NCBI GenBank assembly: GCA_907165275.2
Contig: OU015658.1
Coordinates: forward strand, 2,554,501 to 2,618,500
From: Zygaena filipendulae
Taxonomy: Eukaryota; Arthropoda; Insecta; Lepidoptera; Zygaenidae
Reading direction: 5' to 3'
Length of the DNA: 64,000 nucleotides
The translations under genes were made by a program, and so were the position numbers. Shown one piece after another: positions 22,634 to 32,155 of this stretch. The notes beneath the pieces were generated by a model that was not told the origin of the DNA, searched no databases, and saw nothing but the letters and a program-made list of their open reading frames with translations. Positions within the stretch are counted from its first letter, which is position 1, and every line of letters begins with the position of its first letter.

Positions 22634-22870
22634 TGGACATAGATAAGCAATAGTGTGTTAACTCACACTGTAGAAATTTTGAGTAAATCGTGTTTTAAAA
22701 GTAGGAGCGCCATTTTTTGTCAACATTTTTTATGTTCAATATTTAGTACATATTTAAGCAATGTAATAAGGTAAACACATAATTAAAAAACGTTCCCTAA
22801 CTCTCAATAAATCGTTCTGAATCAATAACTTAATTTTGTGGGTTAACATGTTATTGCTTATCTGCGTCCA
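22634..22870. mobile_element. MITE with TGGAC..GTCCA ends, copy 1
   Basis: Left end TGGACATAGATAAGCAATAG and right end CTTATCTGCGTCCA (preceded by GTTAACATGTTATTG) are inverted copies over roughly 29 bases. Inner landmarks include GTAGGAGCGCCATTTTTTGT and CTCTCAATAAATCGTTCTGA. 237 bases, no coding capacity. Copy 2 is at 39195-39432. Target-site duplication unclear. Confidence 0.85.
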
Positions 22871-22981
22871 TTTATAGAATTTTCCCCATCAATCAGATAC
22901 CTATTTCATGACAAAGTTATAATTAAATTTGACGAATCAATTTTTAAATACACATATTATAACACCTGAACTCAAATCTGT

Positions 22982-23013
22982 ATAACGTGGGTGAAACCAG
23001 GGGGAACAGCTAG
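22982..23013 (+). mobile_element. Helitron-like 3' terminus only
   Basis: AACGTGGGTGAAACCAGGGG followed by GAACAGCTAG and T. Only the hairpin and CTAG end remain of this copy. Confidence 0.65.
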
Positions 23014-23074
23014 TATATTAATAATGTATTTATAAAAAAGCATTATACCTTCTTGATAGAAATTTTCCTATGCA

Positions 23075-23182
23075 CCTTTAGGTTGTCTGGAAGATATAGC
23101 GCTGAATGTTTAGACCACCTATTGTGATTTTATTATTCTTGTGCGTTGTGCAGAAATAAATGGTAGTTTATTCTATTCTAAG
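23075..23182 (+). mobile_element. LINE-type 3' tail with TTCTA repeats
   Basis: TTTAGGTTGTCTGGAAGATA, GCGCTGAATGTTTAGACCAC, CTATTGTGATTTTATTATTC, then AAATAAATGGTAGTTTATTC and TATTCTA. From memory this is the recurring 3' end of a common lepidopteran LINE (GTTGTCTGGAAGAGATYGC..AATAAAG..TTCTA repeats). It is 5' truncated with no ORF. Confidence 0.6.
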
Positions 23183-23726
23183 TAAAAATTGTTTTCATTG
23201 TTTTTTTATATGGTGTTCAAAAAGAGTTTATCAATCTATCTTTCTTTCTCTCGAAGGGGTATAAGTATAGAACCTCTGCTAACTTCCATCTTTACACATC
23301 CCATTCTTCTTTACATTTATAATCAACCGTTGTTTCTTACCAAAATTAGTTTCCAACCAAAACAAAGTGTTAGTGTTGTGTTAAACGTATTAAATATTTG
23401 ACTGCACATACTTTATAATGTTAATTACTTATAAATATGTATGACTTCACAAACTTGCACACACAGGAACGTAGGTAATTAACGATGGTCAAAATTATCG
23501 TTGTTTTCGGTTGAAACTTTCGACCGCCACGACTATAATGGGATTATCTAACAAACGATCTGTTAAAACGAAATATTCTGATCGTGTTGTATAAGTACCT
23601 ATTAATAAAGTTCAAATTAGGGTTGCGTCATCTGATTTGCTCGCGAATAAAAGAACAGAAACGGAGAAAAAGAAATTATCTGTTACAAAATTAGGTACAT
23701 ATATTAAAAGCACACGAAGTTTGATA
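23183..23726. other. Non-coding stretch
   Basis: A 70-codon plus-strand ORF at 23189-23401 has no recognisable domain and biased composition. No other feature seen. Confidence 0.4.
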
Positions 23727-23965
23727 CTAGCGATCCCGCGCGGTTTCGCGCGCGATAATTTCGAAGTTCCCGCGGAATCGTTCCATACAAACTTTTCATC
23801 CCCTTTTCATCCCTTTAGGGTTTGAATTTTCAAAAAATCTTTCTTATCGGATGCCTACATTATACAAAGAACACACCCTTCAAGTTTCAGGTCTCTACGA
23901 TCAGCGGTTTAGGCTGTGCGTTGATCCATCTGTCATTCAGGACAAAGCATTTTATATGTATAGAT
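23727..23965 (-). mobile_element. Helitron-like copy, fourth subfamily
   Basis: Opens CTAGCGATCCCGCGCGGTTT, CGCGCGCGATAATTTCGAAG, then CAAACTTTTCATCCCC, TTAGGGTTTGAATTTTCAAA, AATCTTTCTTATCGGATGCC, CAAGTTTCAGGTCTCTACGA, TCAGCGGTTTAGGCTGTGCG and ends TTTATATGTATAGA. The same subfamily in plus orientation is at 26054-26278 and a worn minus copy at 59330-59530. Confidence 0.8.
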
Positions 23966-23999
23966 AATTATAAAAATCGTTTGTTACCAATACCTGTGT

Positions 24000-24105
24000 A
24001 TTTTCATTTATTTGAAAAATAAAAAAATACGTGTCTAATGATTTTTAATTTTCTAAAAGACGGACTAATTAAAATTTTGATTTTCAATAGTTGTCAACAT
24101 CCCTA
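24000..24105 (-). mobile_element. TGACGTCA-MITE fragment (end only)
   Basis: TTTTCATTTATTTGAAAAAT, AAAAAATACGTGTC, AAAAGACGGACTAATTAAAA, TTTTGATTTTCAATAGTTG and TCAACATCCCTA form one terminal arm of the family. The core with the TGACGTCA sites and the other arm are missing. Confidence 0.65.
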
Positions 24106-24192
24106 TTTATTATACTCACGAAACAGTTCAGGAAACAAAGAAAAAAGAAGAATATTATACCATTATCTATACTAGTAAAAAATATATGTACA

Positions 24193-24442
24193 CTAGCTGT
24201 CCCCCACGATTTCATCCGCGGTAATTTCGGAGTTCCCGCGGGAATTCCGGGAAAAAGTACTCTACCTCCTTCTTTGTACCCCTGAGTTCTGGAGTTCCCG
24301 CGGGAATGCCGGGATAAAAACTATCCTATCTTTTAAGTTGGAACACATTATAAAGGGTTACAAAATTTTATCAAAATCCGTTCAGTAGTTTCGGAGTCTA
24401 TCGCGGACAAACAACGTGACACGTGATTTATATATATTAAGA
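24193..24442 (-). mobile_element. Helitron-like copy with duplicated inner module
   Basis: Reverse-orientation sister of the element at 21857: CTAGCTGTCCCCCACGATTT, CATCCGCGGTAATTTCGG, two GAGTTCCCGCGGGAAT blocks about 70 bases apart, AACTATCCTATCTTTTAAGT, TCCGTTCAGTAGTTTCGGAG, GGACAAACAACGTGACACGT, ending TTTATATATATTAAGA. It has retained more sequence between the two modules than its sister. Confidence 0.8.
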
Positions 24443-24748
24443 TTAATATCTAGTTGTTCCATCATGGAACTGCTAATTGGCAACGAAACTATGCAGATAC
24501 ATTGAGATAAATAAAAATAAAGTTACGGAACCCCCTTAACTAAACTTACAATCCCTTTGTCACGCTCAACTGGTTGTTTTTTTTGGTATACAATACACCT
24601 GTGTAGTAAATTCTCTAAACGTGTGCATTCACTAAAAGTTACGGCTGATTTAGATGTAATTATTTGATAAGATTATTTAAAAGAGGACATTTAACTTCCG
24701 CCGGTTACGACTCACACTTTAAAATTCCGTAATAAAATTATACGTAAA
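24443..24748. other. Non-coding spacer
   Basis: AT-rich, no recognisable element between two Helitron-like copies. Confidence 0.4.
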
Positions 24749-24947
24749 CTAGCTGTGCCCCGCGGTTTCACCCGCGGTACTTTCGGAGTTTCCGCGGGAA
24801 TTCCGGGATAAAAAGTACCCTATGTTCTTCTCTGTACCCCTGACAACGTGCATGCCAAATTTTATCCAAATCTATTCAGCCGTTTTTGCGTGATTGAGTA
24901 ACAAACATCCAAACATTCACACTTTCACATTTATAATATTAGTAGGA
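24749..24947 (-). mobile_element. Full-length Helitron-like copy, left member of a tandem pair
   Basis: CTAGCTGTGCCCCGCGGTTT, CACCCGCGGTACTTTCGG, GGGATAAAAAGTACCCTATG, CTGACAACGTGCATGCC, CCGTTTTTGCGTGATTGAG, AACATCCAAACATTCACAC, ending TTATAATATTAGTAGGA. About 199 bases, same subfamily as 4237 and 49444. The next base starts another CTAG end, so it is fused head to tail with its neighbour. Confidence 0.85.
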
Positions 24948-25141
24948 CTAGCTATGCCCCGCGGTTTCGCCCGCGGTAATTTCGGAGTTCCCGCGGGAAT
25001 CCCGGGATAAAAAGGACCCTATGTCCTTCTCTGTGTCCCTGACAATGTGCATGCCAAATTTCATCTAAATCCGTTCAGTCGTTTTTGCGTGATTGAGAAC
25101 ATTCAAACATCCACACATTCATATTTATAATATTAGTAGGA
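24948..25141 (-). mobile_element. Full-length Helitron-like copy, right member of a tandem pair
   Basis: CTAGCTATGCCCCGCGGTTT, CGCCCGCGGTAATTTCGG, GATAAAAAGGACCCTATGTC, CTGACAATGTGCATGCC, TTATAATATTAGTAGGA. Read on the minus strand its CTAG terminus joins directly to the TCC start of the left copy with no host base between. Beyond its 5' end the string TAGTAGGA is repeated (TAGTAGGATAGTAGGATATA), as also at 59925. Confidence 0.85.
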
Positions 25142-25233
25142 TAGTAGGATATAAGTAGAAATTTTTCACTTTCGCTGTAGGGTACAATATTTTCAGTAAA
25201 TATAAGAAATAAGGTCTAAATAAAATTTAAATC

Positions 25234-25698
25234 TAGGGTAAAACCCGGATAGTTGCCACACTTTTCGAAATCATTTTATATCTCCCAGTACATAAATCAA
25301 AATATTTTATTTTTTAAACTGGCAAGTACTTTGGTTCTTTATCTACAAATTTATTAAATGTAAAAGACATTATCTTTGAAATTTCCAGAGTATTAGCGAT
25401 TTCTACGGACCTCTACTTTTTGTGACATCTATCCCATATATGGGATAGTTGCCTAGTCCATATAAATTACATTTAGGATAGACGACCCGCCGGGAAACAA
25501 GGCATCTATCCCGAAAAATCTTTGATCGCACCTTGCGTTCCCGTGCAATCGCACAGAGACATGAGACGCGGTCCACTTAATGGTAGTTGGAAAGTCTTTT
25601 GATAGATAAATAAAATAGCACGCGATTCATCTGCGAAACTAGAGTAATTACGATCGGGGCAACTATACCCCCAGGGCAACTATCCTGGTTTTACCCTA
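25234..25698. mobile_element. Mariner-like MITE flanked by TA
   Basis: Inverted ends: GGGTAAAACCCGGATAGTTG after TA, and CAACTATCCTGGTTTTACCC before TA, as expected for a Tc1/mariner-type non-autonomous element. About 465 bases. Inside, GGGATAGTTGCC (near 25442), GGGGCAACTATACC and GGGCAACTATCC repeat the terminal motif several times, together with CATATATGGGATAG and CATCTATCCCGAAAA. No transposase frame. Confidence 0.8.
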
Positions 25699-25787
25699 CA
25701 CAAGCATACCTACATACCTAATAAAAATACGTTTCCATTATAATCTAAAGTTTAGGCATTTGATAGAATCCTAGAATCCTTAACTAT

Positions 25788-25995
25788 TATTAGATTTATA
25801 ATTATATAATAATGCGAATATGAGTTCATTTGTTGATATGTAACGTCTTTACACCTTAACTACTCAACCTTTTGTATACACGTTGTCAGGGATCTCTACA
25901 GAGAAGGACAATGAGTAGGTAGATACTTTTTATGACGGAATTCCCGCGGGAATTAACAAGAAATTAACACAGGTGAAACCGCGATGAACAGCTAG
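25788..25995 (+). mobile_element. Helitron-like copy, diverged
   Basis: AATAATGCGAATATGAG, AACGTCTTTACACCTTAACT, ACACGTTGTCAGGGATCTC, TACAGAGAAGGACAATGAG, GACGGAATTCCCGCGGGAAT, CACAGGTGAAACCGCGATG, ACAGCTAG before T. The hairpin is partly decayed and the 5' edge approximate. Confidence 0.7.
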
Positions 25996-26053
25996 TTCAA
26001 AGATAATAATAAAGATGATAATAGGTAGGTAATAACCACGTAGTGATCGAAAG

Positions 26054-26278
26054 TCTATACTTACATATAAAATGTTTTGTCCTGAATGTCTGACTGACGG
26101 ATCAACGCACAGCCTAAACCGCTGATCGTAGAGACCTGAAACTTAGACGGTGTGTTCTTTATATGACGTAGGTATCCGATAAGACAGGGTTTTCCAAAAT
26201 TCTACCCTAAGGGGATGAAAAAGGGGGGCAAAGTTTGCATGGAACAATTCCGCGGGAACTCCGAAGTTATCGCGCTAG
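26054..26278 (+). mobile_element. Helitron-like copy, fourth subfamily
   Basis: TCTATACTTACATATAAAAT, GTTTTGTCCTGAATGTCTGA, GCACAGCCTAAACCGCTGAT, CGTAGAGACCTGAAACTTAG, GGTATCCGATAAGACAGGGT, CTACCCTAAGGGGATGAAA, ATTCCGCGGGAACTCCGAAG, then TTATCGCGCTAG before T. The terminal hairpin seen in the 23727 copy is deleted here, leaving CGCGCTAG. Confidence 0.75.
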
Positions 26279-26860
26279 TACAACTAAATCTTTTAAAATT
26301 TATCGTTACTTAATATATTATTATCGGAAGTAATAAAGACGCTGCCACACACGCATCCAAAGACGCGGCGTGTTGCGAGCGTCGTTTTAATTACCAGGCG
26401 ATGGACAACGAGTGACAGTATAATGTGACAACTGACAACGTAATTGTTGTCGGTGGAAATGTCAAGCGAAATAAACACAACGTGGTTAAATTTAACTATA
26501 TCCTATAGGCTGGCTGGAAATTTGTTGGATACATTATGACGATGTTGTCGTAAACAACGCAGGTTCAATGTATACGACGTTAATTAAGGCTTCTTAATTA
26601 TGTGAGGACACTAAATATATTCCCATTTTATATTTATACAGTACATAAATATATATTAGCGAAGTACAAGCTGGTCGTTGTTAAGGATAATTTCCTGAAA
26701 AGTTTATTTTTTAACAGACGCTAGCAAAGTCAAATTCAAAATGTGTTACATCATAATATTATGGAAAGTTTTCATGACGAAATAAATATTATATTAATAG
26801 ATATTTATGGGGTATAAATATTATTTATTTGAGTCACGTCATTCATTTACCTATTCTTTA
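26279..26860. other. Non-coding stretch
   Basis: A GC-richer patch at 26340-26400 (GCTGCCACACACGCATCC, AAGACGCGGCGTGTTGCG) lies in an otherwise AT-rich spacer. No gene seen. Confidence 0.4.
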
Positions 26861-27069
26861 CTAGCTTTTTCGCGGGGTTTCATCCGTATTAATTTGGAAG
26901 TTCCCGCGGATTTCCGAGATAAAAAATACCCTATGTCCTTTTCTGTAGCTACTCCTGAAAACGTGTATGCAAAATATTAATTTCATGACGATTGGTTGAG
27001 CAATATATTAAGGCGTGAAAGCGTAACAACAAACAATCAAACTTACTTTAACATTTATAATAGTAAGGA
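26861..27069 (-). mobile_element. Helitron-like copy, diverged
   Basis: CTAGCTTTTTCGCGGGGTTT, CATCCGTATTAATTTGGAAG, AAAAATACCCTATGTCCTTT, ATTTCATGACGATTGGTTGA, AGGCGTGAAAGCGTAACAAC, ending TTATAATAGTAAGGA. Both ends are recognisable, but the hairpin is weakened. Confidence 0.75.
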
Positions 27070-27172
27070 TGTAGGTGTAGGTATAAAATGAAGATAGTAT
27101 ATAGATGTATAGGAATTCGAAATGCTTCAAAATTTCCATCGACACGTGAGAAACTTCTTAACTATGTTGGTA

Positions 27173-27523
27173 TATACAACGTGTTAATGAATTAACTGAA
27201 AACTAGAAAGTAGTTTGCTCAGAATCGACTAGCCAATCAATCACACTATGTTTTAATATAGGTTATATTTTTTCATTTTCACTAGCCCATTTCTAAATTA
27301 TTTATAATACAATATTTGGCGCGTACGCCGCCCGCAGCAAATAAAATCGACCCGCGCGGTAGGCGCGGGCGTAGCGCTTGGAATTTCGTAGATAGGTAAC
27401 TAATCTTGAATAACTCTTAAAGTATAAATTTTTTCGACATAAAATATATTTTATTCATATAATTGTTTGCTTTTTTAAATGGGGTGTATCAGGTTTTCAA
27501 TTAATTCATTAACACGTTGTATA
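27173..27523. mobile_element. MITE with TATACAACGTGTTAATGAAT ends
   Basis: TATACAACGTGTTAATGAAT plus TAACTGAAAAC on the left is the inverted copy of GTTTTCAATTAATTCATTAA plus CACGTTGTATA on the right (one mismatch). About 351 bases. The centre has a GC-rich island with GGCGCGTACGCCGCCCGC and CGCGCGGTAGGCGCGGGCG. No ORF of note. Confidence 0.75.
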
Positions 27524-27600
27524 AGAGTAGCATTCGTATTATAAAAAAATATTATATTTGTCATAGTCAAAAGGAAAAATAAAGATCTTCGAAATTAGTA

Positions 27601-27802
27601 TCTATACTGATGTTATAAAGAGAGAAGATGTGTATGTAAGTATGTTTGTAACGATTTGACTCAAAAAGTACTAGACCGATTTTAAAAATTCTTTCACCAT
27701 TTGAATGCTACATTATCACTGATTAATATAGGCTATATTGTAATCCGGAATTTTCGCGGAAACTCCGAAATTACCGCGGGTGAAACAGCGGGGAACAGCT
27801 AG
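27601..27802 (+). mobile_element. Full-length Helitron-like copy, third subfamily
   Basis: TCTATACTGATGTTATAAAG after an A, TAACGATTTGACTCAAAAAG, CTAGACCGATTTTAAAAATT, CTTTCACCATTTGAATGCTA, TATAGGCTATATTGTAATCC, GCGGAAACTCCGAAATTACC, CGCGGGTGAAACAGCGGGGA, ACAGCTAG before T. About 202 bases. Confidence 0.85.
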
Positions 27803-28194
27803 TTTATTCATAAAACTAAAAAAAAAAAGTATTTTCTATTTTAATTGAAAATCGTGACATATAAATAATAATGGCTGTTTGTATATGTATTATCATTAAT
27901 AATATTAAAATTAATATCTATAGCTAAGCCGATACCGTTATTCGTTAGGAATGGCCAGATTATGAAACTCAATATTATACAAATTTAATAGCTAATAATA
28001 AGTATTCATATCAATAAATAAATGATGTAATCGATAAGAAAGAGCGCTGTATAGTTGTAACGACTGGATGGCCACGCCACCTGCACTAAACTTGTCGTCA
28101 CATCTTTGTTTGCAAGCAATGTGTTTTCGTACCATACGAATATTACAAAATATTACAAAGAAAAAATTGTTTGTTGCTTTGGATGTCCACTACC
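27803..28194. other. Non-coding stretch
   Basis: AT-rich; no element or gene recognised. Confidence 0.4.
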
Positions 28195-28315
28195 AATAAT
28201 GTAAATATAATATCTGGGACTACTGAACTGATCCTAAAAATCTTTCTTCGAGTGATATAGGATACCTACATTGTAGAGTTCCCGCGGGATTCCCGAAATC
28301 CTCGTTAACAACTAG
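28195..28315 (+). mobile_element. Degraded Helitron-like fragment
   Basis: ATCTGGGACTACTGAACTGA, AAAAATCTTTCTTCG, GTAGAGTTCCCGCGGGATTC, CCGAAATCCTCG, ending AACAACTAG before T. The hairpin is lost. Confidence 0.55.
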
Positions 28316-29195
28316 TATTTTATAAATTTTTGGAATAGTGAAAATCGAAAGTGCATTTTTAATTTTTTTTTTTAAACTAAATGTGAACTAGGTTTGTTAC
28401 AATTTTTGCGTTAATACTACGTTATAATTATTTATTACATAATAATTTGTATTGAAAGTGTTTTAGTGGTGAAAGAAAACACTGAATTATTATTTTTTTA
28501 ATTTTAGAACGAAGTTTTTTATCGCACGACGGACGGGAGTAAAAATTTTTCGTCACGGCGTCATACGGCTACTCTACGGAGAAACAAAACAACTGTAATT
28601 TTTTTGTAATAAGTTTTTTTAAATTTTTGCCTCTTTTCGCGCATAACGGACTCAGTTTAATAAGGAATAAACTTCGGTGGTTCTAACCAAATGTGCCACG
28701 ACACTCACGTATTTTTTATTTCAATTCCGACTTACGTTTCCATGGGAAAGTAGAAAGTATCGGTCGCTTTTAAACCACGTAATTATTGTAAGCTTTACCT
28801 ACTGTCGTTAAAAATTATGAGAAATTATACGTAGTTTTATACTAACAGACCAACCGATTATATTATTGCAATGTATTTAATCCTATACAAAACCTGTTCA
28901 GTGGCAAAAAGCGAAATTATCTTCAATAAAGGTCGATGAAAAAAAAAACCTTTTACAAAACGATTAAACACCCTGGCTGTAAAAAGCTTCACCACAAATT
29001 TTTACGAGCTTTAAAAAGAGAAAAAGTTGGGTTCTAAAATTGAATTAATTAGCCCATCAACAGGTGGCTAAGATAATTCGGTTGCGACTTCCAGGCGGTC
29101 TTAAATAATTCCATTTCTGCTTCCATCCGGAGAGTTTTAACCGTTGCCGTCTGTATGTTGTTCATTAAATTTTGGATGTGGCATTATACTGTTAT
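28316..29195. other. Non-coding stretch, partly unique-looking
   Basis: 28500-28720 and 29040-29180 have more balanced composition (TATCGCACGACGGACGGGAG, CCATCAACAGGTGGCTAAG, TTCCATCCGGAGAGTTTTAA) and no repeat ends. These are candidate unique or conserved non-coding segments. No ORF is supported. Confidence 0.4.
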
Positions 29196-29541
29196 TAATG
29201 GGGATGTTGACTACTTTTGAAAATCAAAATTCTAATTAGTCCGTCAGAAAAAAAAAAAAAACTATCTACTACTACTACTACTACTAACACGTCTTTTTTG
29301 CTTTTTCAAATAAATTAAAATATACAGAGATAAAGCGCAATAAAGTTTAGGGTGGGAGGGTCGTGACGTCACTAACCGCTGAAACCGCCGTACAAACTGT
29401 CCGAATAGTGACGTCACGCGAAATTTCAACTCGATGTATCGCCTTTATTTTTTGATTACGTAAAAAAAGAAAAAATACGTGTCCAATATTTTTTATTAAT
29501 CTACAAGACAAGCTAAAAAAAAATTAGTCAACATGCCCATT
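29196..29541 (+). mobile_element. TGACGTCA-bearing MITE, copy B
   Basis: Left TAATGGGGATGTTGACTAC, right AGTCAACATGCCCATTA. Core has GTCGTGACGTCACTAACC and TAGTGACGTCACGCG. Compared with copy A it carries an extra (CTA)n run near 29265-29284. About 346 bases. Confidence 0.85.
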
Positions 29542-30540
29542 ATCCATAGATAAGAGTAGGTTCCTACATACAGTAGGTATGATAGAATTGACGTGAATAG
29601 GTAATGAGATTTGATATATATTCAGGAAACCATTTCAAAAGATTTGTTTATCATACCTACCATATTTGATTCAGTCTTTGTGTAACAGTAATTAATATAC
29701 AGAAAAAAAAAACAAAACTGTGTGTAGGTACTTACTTCTGTACATATCTTACGTAATAACTTATACCTCTAAGTATAACTTCAAAAATACTAAAAATAAA
29801 AATAAGCTTCGAGCACGTAGCACCTGAAACTAATGGATGGATTGAAACTTTGCATGCAAATAACTAATTTTGCCGTATACGAGTATTTTTAGAGGTAATA
29901 ATTGTAATTTTAACTTACTGACCCAAGATTAAAGGTTAGGTAAATACGCGCGGGTTAAACCGCTAAAACAACTGCTTATAGTAAATCATATAATTATCGA
30001 TAAAGATTATTATAATTAACGAAAATACCAACTCCATTTATAAGCGGTGTTTCTAATAGCCCCAGTTAGCAGGTAACGTTCATTCTTTTCGTATCAATTT
30101 ATTTAAAGATTGTATCCACCGCCTCCCCCTGCACTGTTATTAGTGATTAGTCTGCTTCTGATTACCGCTAATGGGCCGACAATTGCGCCTCGTTTGTCAC
30201 TGGCTGGTGCAAATTTGAACGGTTTTTAAGGCACGTTTGGATTGCTCTTGTTTAAAAAAAAATATCGAGGATTTTTAATTTAAATTTTGAATGCAGCGAA
30301 CGAAACGTTCGTAAAACAAAAAATATTTTAATTGCTATTGCGTATTATAAAGTTACGTACGTAACTACCTACGTTATAATCCGGATGTAACTTCGATAAC
30401 TTAGTTAAGAATAAGAATAAAATTACCAGAAGTTTTGTTTACATCGAGTGAACGATAATGTTATGAAAGTCATATTTAATATTCACTATTAGACATTAGT
30501 ACTTATTACGGTATTAAATTATTGTTTAGGGCAAAGTCAA
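29542..30540. other. Non-coding stretch
   Basis: 29795-29975 (TCGAGCACGTAGCACCTGAA, GATGGATTGAAACTTTGCAT, ACGCGCGGGTTAAACCG) may be a very worn Helitron-like remnant. 30100-30250 (GTATCCACCGCCTCCCCCTG, CTAATGGGCCGACAATTGCG) looks unique. No gene. Confidence 0.4.
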
Positions 30541-30957
30541 AGTCACGCATAAGGAATGAGTAATGCTCAAAATTTGTGGGCGCCCAAGTAAAAAGGTACC
30601 AGTAGTGGGGTATTGAGTTAACTATATTCGGTATCTAGAATAGTCAATGGAGATAGAGTGGATAAAAAAAAAATTTAAAAACTAACACAATTTAATGTTG
30701 AAATTCTGAAAAAACTTGATTTGAGAAAAAGAATTTTAAAAGTCGGAGTGGAAAAAAAGCACACTTCTACTCGCTGGTTACATAGATTTTTATATATTAT
30801 TATATAATATTAATAATTGCATATATTTTGGAAAATTGAGCATTAAAATTGTGGACGCAATGTTTTCATTTAACTTTTCGAAAATTCTTATATCTCGTAA
30901 ACTGAATGTCGGGAACTGGTACTTTTTGCTTGGACACCCACATTTCTCTGCGTGATC
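30541..30957. repeat. Long inverted-repeat element (MITE-like)
   Basis: Left arm TGTGGGCGCCCAAGTAAAAA then GGTACCAGT (30576-30604) pairs, with a few mismatches, with ACTGGTACTTTTTGCTTGG then ACACCCACA (30915-30942). Outer bases AGTCACGCAT and TGCGTGATC also pair. The AT-rich middle is unlike both arms. Exact ends and target site are unclear. Confidence 0.65.
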
Positions 30958-32029
30958 GAAAAAAAAATCGGTTATTTCAGTAGGAAGTATTATTTAACTA
31001 AAATAATTTCTTTGCTTTAGTAGCAGTGGGCGGGGCGAATTGTTCGTGTTAATAGCCACCGGGGTGGAAAACTTTCGAGTGCAGGTCGACACGGGGCAAA
31101 CAAACAAGCATCGAACAAGTCAACACACCAGGACTAGTACTCCCACAAAATAGATCAACGGTTTTTTCAGAAGTCCCGAGGTACAGTTGGGTGAAGGTAG
31201 TTCTGGACTAGTCATAATGGAAGTATTATAATATCTAGTAGGGGAAGGTTTTTGTCTAGAAGATAACATCTGTTAACTGATCATTTATATCTATTTATGG
31301 TTACAACTTTGTTTCTACTATATACTAGGTGTGACCGCGGTTTACACCAAATTTTTCTTTATTATAAAACTTGTCCTGACAATTGCGAACACAAAAAAAA
31401 ATCAATTCGGTCGAGTTATCTTCTAATTTGTGTGAAACGCACGACAATTTATTTTCTCGGGTTACATAGATAGGTTTTGCTTATATTAGTTCATAAGATA
31501 TTTTGTATGTTAAATGTCCATATTTTACATTATGTTAAAAGTACCCCCTTTCCATGCTCACAATACCTACATAAAAGTGATTTATCTGACGTGTTCTTAC
31601 CGTTCGCAGGGCGGGTGTACTTCCGGGAAATGGCCGCCGCAACACTTCCTGTCCCACGTTTCCGGCGTTTTTCTCTGAAGCGGGAAGTACATATTTTAGG
31701 AAATTTAGAGACATATTATTTACATGCTTAAAAATAAAAAAAAATTAATGATGATAAAAATAAATAGATGATGTTTTAATTACTATATTATGTCTTTGAT
31801 TCACAGTTTAGGTCCTAAACTTAACCGTGGTCAAGTAAAAATCTGTTTTTTTAGGACCATTAACATTAATGTATGAAAGAAAACGAAAAACACTTATCAT
31901 ATTTTGAATATTGTTTCGGTACCTACTTAGTCTAAGGTTTCAGAAAGATGGATAAAACACCCACCATAACACTTATAGTAGGTATTTTAATCTATTCGGT
32001 GTAAATTTATATTCTAATAGATATTCTGA
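30958..32029. other. Non-coding stretch with a weak ORF
   Basis: An 84-codon plus-strand ORF (31477-31731) includes a GC-richer patch (CGTTCGCAGGGCGGGTGTAC, AATGGCCGCCGCAACAC) preceded by an acceptor-like TTCTTACCGTTCGCAG. It could hide a small exon, but no domain or donor site supports that. 31020-31150 is also GC-richer (GCAGTGGGCGGGGCGAATTG). Confidence 0.35.
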
Positions 32030-32155
32030 TACAAGGCGCTACATTTATTATATTTGTATTGTGTGTTTTGTAGATCTTATAGAGAAACTTTGCAACGATG
32101 AATTATTTATATGGGTTATTTTGCCTGAAATAAATGAATTATTATTATTATTATT
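32030..32155 (+). mobile_element. Retroposon 3' tail with (ATT)n end
   Basis: TTGCCTGAAATAAATGAATT then (ATT)n is, from memory, the usual tail of a lepidopteran LINE/SINE group. Upstream sequence is not recognisable and no ORF is present. The left edge is a guess. Confidence 0.5.

Noticed and set aside
22634..22870. microRNA precursor from the inverted ends of the TGGAC MITE
   Set aside because: The arms are about 180 bases apart and the structure is explained by transposon inverted ends; no pre-miRNA-sized hairpin forms.
21595..27802. CRISPR-like array from regularly recurring GC-rich palindromes
   Set aside because: Repeat units are 90-250 bases, in both orientations, unevenly spaced, and carry Helitron-type ends; the DNA is eukaryotic.
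31477..31731. 84-codon ORF with an acceptor-like start as an internal exon
   Set aside because: An acceptor-like string and a GC patch exist, but no donor, no domain and a stop-rich AT tail; kept only as a remark.
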